A stretch of 46,826 nt of DNA from Flavobacteriales bacterium (GTDB taxonomy: Bacteria; Bacteroidota; Bacteroidia; Flavobacteriales_D; Sanyastnellaceae): positions 1 through 46,826 of the forward strand of contig JAKMCX010000009.1 of NCBI GenBank assembly GCA_022428285.1, in the 5' to 3' direction. The notes under the pieces are model-generated. The model saw only the letters and a program-made list of their open reading frames with translations. It ran no database searches and had not been told where the DNA came from. Shown here one piece after another: positions 32,436 through 40,200 of the stretch (its first letter is position 1; each line of letters opens with the position of its first letter). A program made the position numbers and the translations under genes.

Positions 32436-32491
32436 CCCTGAAATCTTCCTGCACCTGTAGGAAAGCACCTTATACCACCATGGATTGAACG

Positions 32492-32507
32492 AGTTGGGTT
32501 CCCAACT
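32492..32507. promoter_or_regulatory. Palindrome upstream of yceI-like gene (2)
   Basis: AGTTGGG-TT-CCCAACT has 7-bp perfect arms and a 2-nt centre, 51 nt before the ATG at 32558. Its centre is 73 bp (about seven helical turns) from that of the first palindrome. Both share GTTG/CAAC arm cores. The regulator is not identifiable. Confidence 0.4.
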
Positions 32508-32557
32508 GTTGTGTCAAGGCGCGTTTACGTGCCACAACATTAAAACAACCCACCTCT

Positions 32558-33160
32558 ATGAACACACTACTCCTCTCAGCCGCGCTGTTGCTCAACCCAC
32601 TTTTTGGCTCACCCACCGGTGGCGAAGCCGAGCGTTCCACCATTGATCCAGCCTCCAGCAGCATCACATGGGAAGGCAAAAAAGTAACGGGAAGCCACAA
32701 CGGCGACATCCAAGTCCAATCAGGATTCATCGACACCGAGAACGGCCTCATCACGGGTGCCACGGTGATCATCAATATGGCCACCATCAACACCACTGAT
32801 TTGGAAGGAGGCAGCAAGGAAAGCCTCGATGGACACCTCATGAGCGATGACTTTTTTGGGGTAGAACAATTCCCGACAGCACAATTTGAACTGACCGGAA
32901 TCAACCCCGTTCGGTCCGAAAACGGCATGAATTTCGTTGCCATGGGTACAGTGACAATCAAGGGGCGGACTGCTAATGTGTCTTTCCCCGTGATGGTCAA
33001 CAACAGCAAATCAGAAACTTCTATTTCTGGAGAAGTGGTCCTAGACCGCTCAGATTTCGACGTGCGTTTCAGAAGCAAGTCCTTTTTTGACCCCGCAGAA
33101 TTGGGCGACAAATTGATCTACGATGACTTCACCATCGGCTTCAGCTTGAACGCAAAATAA
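32558..33160 (+). CDS. YceI family periplasmic lipid-binding protein
   Basis: 200 residues. A signal peptide is present (about 1-18, LLLSAALLLNPLFG). The mature protein is a lipocalin-like barrel of the YceI family: DPASSSITWEGKKVTGSHNG, then SDDFFGVEQFPTAQFELTGI and VTIKGRTANVSFPV, and it ends with DRSDFDVRFRSKSFFD and a final strand. YceI proteins bind isoprenoid-like lipids in the periplasm; the ligand here is unknown. It stands alone, with its own upstream palindromes and a terminator behind it, so it is probably monocistronic. Confidence 0.93.
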   Translation: MNTLLLSAALLLNPLFGSPTGGEAERSTIDPASSSITWEGKKVTGSHNGDIQVQSGFIDTENGLITGATVIINMATINTTDLEGGSKESLDGHLMSDDFFGVEQFPTAQFELTGINPVRSENGMNFVAMGTVTIKGRTANVSFPVMVNNSKSETSISGEVVLDRSDFDVRFRSKSFFDPAELGDKLIYDDFTIGFSLNAK

Positions 33161-33181
33161 CCTTTGCTTTAGAGAGACTAG

Positions 33182-33216
33182 AGCCCTCGGCACCCAGTGT
33201 GTCGGGGGCTTTTTTT
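33182..33216 (+). terminator. Rho-independent terminator after the yceI-like gene
   Basis: A 12-bp stem (33182-33193 with 33199-33210, two G-T pairs) closes a 5-nt loop and runs into a seven-T tract. It lies 22 nt after the stop. On the opposite strand the hairpin has no T-tract, so it serves the + strand only. Confidence 0.88.
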
Positions 33217-33247
33217 GTTCGCACCCACCACCCCGTCTCCCTTTAAA

Positions 33248-34015
33248 TCAATGAAGAATGAGACGGAGGTCCAGCGCCCACCAGCTGCCATCCAGCGATC
33301 GCTCCAAATTGCGCGAACTGACATCGGACTGCCCGACATTCCAGCGGGCCTTTAATTCTCCTTGAAACAGCGGCTGTATCAATGGACGCAACGCACCTCC
33401 AATGTGCAGGTCAGCATCTTCACCTTCCCGAACAATCCCAAGCTCCAGCCCCATCCCCCACCGGTTCCAATTGTAACGCAATGAACTGTGCTCCAACGCC
33501 AATACATTGCCCGACTCCTCGCTGCTCTCGGAGGTGAAGGCATTGGTTGGCAGAATTTCCATCACCACTCCTCCGCCAGCACCCAAGCGCCATCCCGGCG
33601 CCAAGGTGACCTCTGTTCGGTACAAGATGGGCATGGAGTAAGACGCCACAATCCAATCCATTCTGACCGTGGACAATGGCGCCGAATTCACCATCGGCAT
33701 CCAATCTGCCTCTACGGTCCAAATCCTCCGCGTTTGCTCGAAACCAAAGGCCAGTTGTCCTATGGCACCGAGCCGGCGGCGCACTGACACCCCATAACTC
33801 CTCGTGCCTTGCTGCCCCCACCGGGCCAGCAAAGGACTGTCCACAGCTTGCAAAGGCTGTCCACGCCAACCTGAGCCCTCCCCCAATGCAGGACGGCCCA
33901 GCGGCAGCGATGTGAGCAAGCGCACATCCAATGTCCAGTTCTCTTGCTGTCCTTGGGCATTCACTGACGCCGCAACAACAGCGAGCAACAAGAAACAACG
34001 CGACAGCACCTTCAT
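33248..34015 (-). CDS. Exported beta-rich protein, probable outer-membrane barrel
   Basis: 255 residues from ATG 34015 (MKVLSRCFLLLAVVAASVNAQ), a clear signal peptide; longer leaders upstream are rejected because this ATG overlaps the preceding stop (ATGA). The mature part has alternating hydrophobic strands: VRLLTSLPLGRPALG, SYGVSVRRRLGAIGQLAFGFEQ, WRLGAGGGVVMEI, MGLELGIVREGEDADLHIGG. This looks like a porin-type or OmpA-like barrel. I do not recognise a specific family. It is the last gene of the minus-strand operon starting with the SDR. Confidence 0.7.
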   Translation of the reverse strand: MKVLSRCFLLLAVVAASVNAQGQQENWTLDVRLLTSLPLGRPALGEGSGWRGQPLQAVDSPLLARWGQQGTRSYGVSVRRRLGAIGQLAFGFEQTRRIWTVEADWMPMVNSAPLSTVRMDWIVASYSMPILYRTEVTLAPGWRLGAGGGVVMEILPTNAFTSESSEESGNVLALEHSSLRYNWNRWGMGLELGIVREGEDADLHIGGALRPLIQPLFQGELKARWNVGQSDVSSRNLERSLDGSWWALDLRLILH

Positions 34016-34347
34016 GACTGCATCCATCCCATCACAGCCAAACCCAACATACCCGCAGTGATCAACAGCATCGCCCATCTCAATCCCTGGTGGGCGATGA
34101 ATGGCGCACGGTGGCGGCCGTGCAACAGGTGATTCACCCGGAGCGCCTCCTTGAAAACGGACCGGTGAACCCCGAATTGCAGCACCATGCCTTCGCCACC
34201 CTCCATCTGTTCTACGGGTGCCTTTTCAAACGCTATGCCCTCTTGGACAAGGTCGCGTTCGAATTCTCCAGCCATCTCAGCATCCCGAAACTCAAAAACA
34301 TGGTACCGGTTGTCTGCAGGATGGGTATACCAATTGGTCAGACGCAT
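34012..34347 (-). CDS. Small membrane protein, unknown function
   Basis: 111 residues. The soluble N-terminal part is HVFEFRDAEMAGEFERDLV, followed by FEKAPVEQMEGGEGMVLQFG, which reads as a small ferredoxin-like alpha/beta domain. A single C-terminal hydrophobic helix follows (WAMLLITAGMLGLAVMGWM, about 91-109). It sits 1 nt after the nitroreductase gene and overlaps the next gene by 4 nt. I do not recognise a family; coding status is supported by the tight operon packing. Confidence 0.7.
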   Translation of the reverse strand: MRLTNWYTHPADNRYHVFEFRDAEMAGEFERDLVQEGIAFEKAPVEQMEGGEGMVLQFGVHRSVFKEALRVNHLLHGRHRAPFIAHQGLRWAMLLITAGMLGLAVMGWMQS

Positions 34348-34348
34348 G

Positions 34349-34936
34349 CTACTCGGTTTTCCAACGCGTTACATATTCGAGGGGCTTGCGGTGCCCCTTT
34401 GATGGCCAATCGCCTTCGGGATAGCCCATGTAAAACAGCCCCATGCCCTGAACACCTTCTTCATGGCCGAGCGCATCCAAAGCCAGGGGGTGGCTCAAAA
34501 ATCCAGGCGTCGACCAAAACCCACCAATACCGTGAGCAGTGCACATGAGGTACATGTTTTGGACCGCAGCAGCCAAAGCAGCTTGGTCCTCCCACAATGG
34601 AAACCGTCCTTCTGAATCGTGGGCAAGTCCCAGTGCCACAATGGCATTGCAGCGCTGCCCCCGCATCCGGATTTTCTCCTCCTTTTTCTCCAATGCCGCA
34701 TCCCCGGCATGGCTGCGATAAGCCTCAGCGAGGCTGTCCATCAAACCAACTGCTGCACCATCCATGAAAACATGAAACCGCCAGGGCTGGGTCAACCCGT
34801 GGTTGGGGGCCCAAGTGCCGTGCTGGAGCACTTCTTCTACAATCTCCCGATGCACCTTCCGGCCTGAGAACCGTTCAGGAGAAATGCTCCTTCGGTCGAG
34901 GATCAGTTGGCTGCTATCGCTGATGCTGTGTCGCAT
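34349..34936 (-). CDS. Nitroreductase family protein
   Basis: 195 residues. The FMN-binding opening LDRRSISPERFSGRKV (13-28) and TWAPNHGLTQPWRFHV (41-56), with Asn45, are typical. The mid-region WEDQAALAAAVQNMYLMCTAHGIGGFWSTPG and the C-terminal GMGLFYMGYPEGD are hallmarks of the nitroreductase fold. Such enzymes use FMN and NAD(P)H to reduce nitro groups, quinones or enones; the native substrate is unknown. It starts 5 nt after the M28 peptidase stop, within one operon. Confidence 0.92.
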   Translation of the reverse strand: MRHSISDSSQLILDRRSISPERFSGRKVHREIVEEVLQHGTWAPNHGLTQPWRFHVFMDGAAVGLMDSLAEAYRSHAGDAALEKKEEKIRMRGQRCNAIVALGLAHDSEGRFPLWEDQAALAAAVQNMYLMCTAHGIGGFWSTPGFLSHPLALDALGHEEGVQGMGLFYMGYPEGDWPSKGHRKPLEYVTRWKTE

Positions 34937-34941
34937 GATAT

Positions 34942-36393
34942 TCAGTCGAGGTCATCGTAATTCAAACGGTCCAGCAAATACACCATGGAGGTCAACGCGG
35001 CCGCTCCCAACTTCAATTCGCGCTCGTGGACATTCTCAAAGACATCGCGGTCGCTGTGGTGGTAATCGAAATAGCGCTGTGAATTGGGACGCAAACCTAC
35101 CATCAATGGGCGCTTCCCTGCAGGCTCCTCCTTTTTGAGCGGACCGATGTCGACCCCTGCCCCTCCCCGGCGCAAATCACCGACACCGTATTGAGACAAA
35201 CCTTCCTTCCATGCGCGCACTGCCGCCGTGCCAGCATCTGTTGCATCTATAGAATAACCTCGGGGCGCATCTCCCCCCGCATCGCTCTCTACAGCAGCCA
35301 CATGCCACTCTCCCTTTTCGCGTGCACGAAGCGCATAGGTCTTGCCTCCATTGTTACCATTCTCTTCATTGATGAAGAGCACCACCCGGAGGGTGTGTCG
35401 CGGACGATAGCCCAAAGCATGCAACGTGCGCAACACTTCAATGCTCTGGACGATTCCCGCACCATCGTCATGCGCTCCTTCGCCGATGTCCCAACTGTCC
35501 AAATGCCCCCCTACCACAATGTACCGGTCGGGGTATTCAGATCCTGTCCATTCGGCAATCACATTGGCTTGGGACTTGTCATCGTGCAACATGCAGCCCA
35601 TGTTCAGACCTACACGCACCTCATGACCCTCTTGGACCAGCCCTGCAATGCGGCGCGCATCCACTGTGCTTAAAGCCGCGGCCGGGACCTGGACGACCTC
35701 CTCATCATACCTCATTCCGCCTGTATGGGGAAAAGTGTCCATGGCATGGGTGAGAGAACGAACCAATGCGGCCATGCCACCATGCCGCGCAGCTTCAACC
35801 GCACCCTTGGACCGCTGCTCATAAGCACCTCCATAGGCGCTTCCCGCATTGATCATCAAAGGGTCCATAGGGCGGTTAAAGAAAGCCAGGCGCCCGGCCA
35901 AACCCGCTTCACCCAAGCTGTCCAATTCAGCAAAATCCCTGAACACCACCACCTCACCTTCGAGGTCACCTTGGGTTCCAACACTGCCACCCAAAGCGGC
36001 GACACGCAACGGCTCCATCTCTCCACCATCAACCCGCAACCAAGCACGCTCCGGTCCTCCCCTCTCCCAATGCGGCACCACAACGGGCTGCATGCGCACA
36101 TCACCCACTCCCACCTCCTGCAATGTCTTGCCCCCCCAAAGGATGGCGGCATCAGCCTCTGGTGAGCCACTCAGCCGAGGGCCAATATCCTTACAAAGGA
36201 CCCGCAAGTCTTCATAACACTCCCCTTTGCCCAACACTTGCTCATGAATGCGGGCCACCATCGAAGAGTCCTCCTCTGACCACCCTCCTAATGGCGGGAC
36301 ATCCTGAGCCGACATAGCGAACGCAGCGGCCATAAAGAGCAACAACAACGCTCGAACACACAAAAACTCCATCCTTTCAAACTTATACCTCAT
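34942..36393 (-). CDS. Secreted M28 family zinc peptidase
   Basis: 483 residues from the ATG at 36393, which overlaps the SDR stop as ATGA; an ATG at 36372 would give a more compact signal peptide (MEFLCVRALLLLFMAAAFAMSAQ). A PA-like insert lies at about 120-270. The co-catalytic zinc site is recognisable: His297-x-Asp299 in GGHLDSWD, Asp309/310 in GAHDDGAG, Glu343/344 in INEENGNNGG, Asp371 in ESDAGG, and a late HHSD near the C-terminus. M28 enzymes are aminopeptidases or carboxypeptidases; the resemblance is to the glutamate carboxypeptidase/plasma Q-type group. Confidence 0.92.
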   Translation of the reverse strand: MRYKFERMEFLCVRALLLLFMAAAFAMSAQDVPPLGGWSEEDSSMVARIHEQVLGKGECYEDLRVLCKDIGPRLSGSPEADAAILWGGKTLQEVGVGDVRMQPVVVPHWERGGPERAWLRVDGGEMEPLRVAALGGSVGTQGDLEGEVVVFRDFAELDSLGEAGLAGRLAFFNRPMDPLMINAGSAYGGAYEQRSKGAVEAARHGGMAALVRSLTHAMDTFPHTGGMRYDEEVVQVPAAALSTVDARRIAGLVQEGHEVRVGLNMGCMLHDDKSQANVIAEWTGSEYPDRYIVVGGHLDSWDIGEGAHDDGAGIVQSIEVLRTLHALGYRPRHTLRVVLFINEENGNNGGKTYALRAREKGEWHVAAVESDAGGDAPRGYSIDATDAGTAAVRAWKEGLSQYGVGDLRRGGAGVDIGPLKKEEPAGKRPLMVGLRPNSQRYFDYHHSDRDVFENVHERELKLGAAALTSMVYLLDRLNYDDLD

Positions 36394-37169
36394 GACATCC
36401 AGCTTCCATTGTTTAAGTCAAGTCCCTGTCCAGTGAACCCTTGCTGTTCCGGAGACATCAACCATGACACAAAATTGGCCACCTCCGAAGGTTGACTCAT
36501 TCTGCCTGTTGGCAAGAGCGCACACTGCTGGCTATGGCACTCTTCATAAGACATGCCTTGACCGTCGGCCATGCGCTGAATCGACTCCTGCGCCATGGCC
36601 GTTTCCACCCATCCCGGACAAATGGCATTTACCAAAATCCCATCACCGCCCCATTCAACCGCCAAACTGCGCACCAATCCGAGCACTGCCGTCTTTGAAG
36701 TCACATAAGCCGACTGACCTGGCACTCCAAACCGCGCCAAGACACTGGACGTAACCACAGCATGTGTGATGGCCTGTTCAGCAGCTTTCAAATAAGGCAA
36801 AGCCGTCTGCAGCGTCACATAAACACCCGTCACATTGGCCATCATAATCTCTCCCCAACGGTCCTCCTCCTCATCCAAGGCATAACTGTTTCCGCCACCT
36901 ATACCTGCATTTGCAAATACACCGATCAGCTCGCGATTTTTCCCCTCAGCCATAACCTCCGCAAGCCTATCGTGAAATACCAAACGATCAGAAACATCTA
37001 GGGCCAAACTCAGGTGATGTCCCGGTCCATCCAGCGAACGCATCGTCTCTTCTAACGGAGCCAAACGTCGGCCCACCAGAATCACATCAAAACCATCAGA
37101 TGCAAACCGACAGGCCGAAGCCCTGCCTATGCCTGATCCCGCTCCTGTGACCAAAATTGCCTTCCTCAT
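36390..37169 (-). CDS. Short-chain dehydrogenase/reductase
   Basis: 259 residues, classical SDR. The cofactor motif TGAGSGIG is at 8-15, with RR at 34-35 after the second strand, suggesting NADP(H). NAG at 87-89, the catalytic Ser141/142, and Tyr155-x3-Lys159 (SAYVTSK) complete the active site. The substrate cannot be read from sequence. First gene of the operon with the M28 peptidase, nitroreductase and two small proteins. The start ATG at 37169 is followed upstream by a 96-bp gap that contains the terminator of the giant protein gene. Confidence 0.93.
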   Translation of the reverse strand: MRKAILVTGAGSGIGRASACRFASDGFDVILVGRRLAPLEETMRSLDGPGHHLSLALDVSDRLVFHDRLAEVMAEGKNRELIGVFANAGIGGGNSYALDEEEDRWGEIMMANVTGVYVTLQTALPYLKAAEQAITHAVVTSSVLARFGVPGQSAYVTSKTAVLGLVRSLAVEWGGDGILVNAICPGWVETAMAQESIQRMADGQGMSYEECHSQQCALLPTGRMSQPSEVANFVSWLMSPEQQGFTGQGLDLNNGSWMS

Positions 37170-37197
37170 GCTGCTAAGATGGGGCCTGTCTAAATGA

Positions 37198-37225
37198 GAA
37201 AGGCCCGACTTGCGTCGGGCCTTTC
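37198..37225 (-). terminator. Strong hairpin behind the first giant repeat gene
   Basis: A perfect 12-bp stem, GAAAGGCCCGAC paired with GTCGGGCCTTTC (37198-37209 and 37214-37225), has a TTGC loop. On the minus strand it follows the stop at 37266 by about 40 nt and leads into TTTCTCATTTA. The T-tract is short, so efficiency is uncertain. Confidence 0.65.
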
Positions 37226-37265
37226 CAATGTTTACGAAGAGCTTAGCCCTTCATCTGATAGATGA

Positions 37266-40200
37266 TCAGCACTCAGTACCGAAGGCACCCAAGAAGATCA
37301 ACAGGTCAGATGTGGTTGTCGTACCGTCTCCGTTCAAGTCCGTAGGACAAGGGTTGGCGATATCGAACGTACATCCACCATCATCGTTGGTAGCTGTCGG
37401 TTCGTAGTTAGATGCGTCTGGGTAAGTACAACCCATCACGTAGTTCTGGAAGTCACAAAGGTCATTGTTGACGACGTCAACACTGTCTGGATCCACATAG
37501 TTTGGAGCAAATGGCAAGCCACATCCTTCAGTACAAGGAGTACCCAGACCAACTTGGAAGGTTCCAGGACCTCCGCTAGTGGTGTTGAACGCATCACCTG
37601 AGATGCTCCATGAAACCTCACTTGGGAATCCTCCCTCAGTCACAATCAAAGTGTAGCAACCTGCGGCATCGAGACAAAGAGCGTCTGTGTCGAAGTCACC
37701 GCCGTTCTCAGTGGACAGCAATCCTCCCTCTGCGAGAAGGTTACCCTCAGAATCGTAGAAGCTGTAGGTTGCGTTGTTCCATCCGTCACCGAAGCTGTCG
37801 AACATATTGAACTCAATAGATGCGCCGAAGCAGCATGAGCCGTCATCCACAGAAGCGAATGGATCGTAGTTCACAGCCTCTGAGTTTGTGCAACCCAAGC
37901 AGCTGAAGTCACAAAGTGCGTTGTCCGCGAAGTCCACAGGGCCGTTGTAGTTACAAGCTGTAGTATCAGCACAACCTGTCGTTGGAGCAGGAGCACATGT
38001 GATAGACAAAGCGATAAAGAGGTCAGAACCAGACACACAACTCACTGAACCATCAGAGGTAAAGCTTACAGTCAAAGAGTCGGTACCGATGACAAGGCTC
38101 TCGTCAGGATCAACGTCGCTGTTGTAGAGGTTGGCACCCGTAGCAGCATCATCGATCACCAGTTCGTCCCAGTTCTGCTCGATGGATGTTCCCGTCAAAT
38201 CCACCACGATGGTGCCTCCGTTCGGGTTCACCAGAGTGAAGCTCCAAGACTCGTTGCTATCGTAGCAGTATTCCCAAGACTCAGTTTCACAATCAAGGCA
38301 GCTTGTGAAGTCACAAGGATCATTGACGTCATCCACGTTTGCATCCACATTGTAGTTGCAAGCGAGTTCGTCCATACAACCGTATACAACTGGCTCGCAA
38401 GTAACGCTCATGTCGAACTCACCACCAAGCGATCCAGAACCTGCAGCTACGAGGATAGCGTAAGTGCTAGCCTGTGCGTCGCTGATGAACTGGAAGGTCT
38501 CACCATTGTCACATGTCTCTGACATGGTAACAGTGTTGTCACCCTGGTCCCAGCAAATCAAGCTAGAGCAGAGGCCAGTTCCACCAAAGATGGTAAAGGA
38601 CTGCTCCACTGTTGCTCCGGCAGGGAAGTTGAACGGGCTAGCCTCCAATGTGAAGGCAAAGCTTGAGCCAGCACCATCAACGTCTCCCGCAACAACGAGG
38701 GCATCGCCACCAGCTGTGGTCACGTTGACGTCATCAGAACCAGTAGTGCCAATTCCGTCGCCGAAGCCATCCGCCACGTCCAACGTGTAACTACCTGCAG
38801 GCAGGCAGAGGGTCTCAGTATTGGTAGAGTTGGCAAATTCAGGAGCACCACTGGCGACTACTGAACCACTGCTATTGGTGATGGTCCAACTGGTCTCACT
38901 CGGGTAAAAGTCAGTGTTGATGCTCACATCGAAACACACCTGAGGATCAGTGGTACAATCACCGCTGCACAACAGATCCTGAGAGGAGCCGTCTGTAGAA
39001 ATAACTTGAGCAGCAATGCCGTCCAATTCTGTACCCTCATTGGTGAAATACACCGTGTAGTCACCACCAGACAAACCGTAATAGAAGTCGTTGAAGACGG
39101 TCGGGAACAGGTCACCCGCAGGGATGGTCGCTACAGTGTCACCGTTGAATACGATAACGGCACTGATGTTTGAGTAGTTGTCGACATTCAAGCTGTTCAC
39201 CTCGAGCGTAGCATCAGGTGCATCAACATCCTGGAAGACATCAAAGATCGTATTGACAGTGGAGCCACAAGTGCTCACTGTAATCAGCTGCTCCATCCCT
39301 CCGTTGTCAAGGGTGTACCAGATTCCAGATCCAGATCCTCCACAAGCATTGGTTCCACCAACACTAGTTGCACCACCGGTGTTACCCGCAATGGTCTCTC
39401 CACATGCTACAGCAATGGCATTGCTACAGCTGTCATTCGGCTGCGTTACTCCAACATAGAGGCAGTTGGCATTCACCGTTGCATCTGGGTTGTAGTTCGA
39501 CGCAATGGGATCAGTACATCCTGAAATCTCAGCAGAAACGCTCACGTTATATGAACCACAATCATCCGTTTGGGTCGTCCACACGAACAAGTAGTAGCTG
39601 TTGTCATAGTTCGGAGAAGCAATTGAGACCACTGCTGGTCCTTCCACTTCGTTGCCGAAGTACTGGTTCATTTGCGTCTGAACAGATCCCTGAACAACAC
39701 CTGAGGCCATGTCAGCCAAATCGGTGCAATCATCACCATTGTAGGTAGCGTAACCGATTGCTCCTGTTCCAGTAGCATCAACAGTGATGTTGTAGAGGTT
39801 ATAGGGAGCTTCAACAGTGACTTGATACCAAACACCATAAGCTGTTGCAAAGGTGCTCAAGCTTGGCATGCCAAAGTCCTCATCTGGACCAGAGCAGCAA
39901 AGGCTACCGTCATATGATCCACCGTCAACCAATGGAAGTGCCAAAGTGCACAAATCGTCATTGTTAGGGAATCCATCAGGGCAAGAAGCACATGCCGCCT
40001 CGAGAACGATGCCTGTCTGGCTGCTCGTGGAACCATATGTACTGACACGTACGAGGTAGTTGTTACCCTGCTCAGCGTTGATGCTTACGATAGAGTTGAA
40101 AGTTCCAGTAGTTCCAGAACCACATCCAGCCACACCGGAGTCATCGTTGGTTGCGATTGCAGTGAGGGATCCGTCTGTGCCTACAGCGAAAACCACAACA

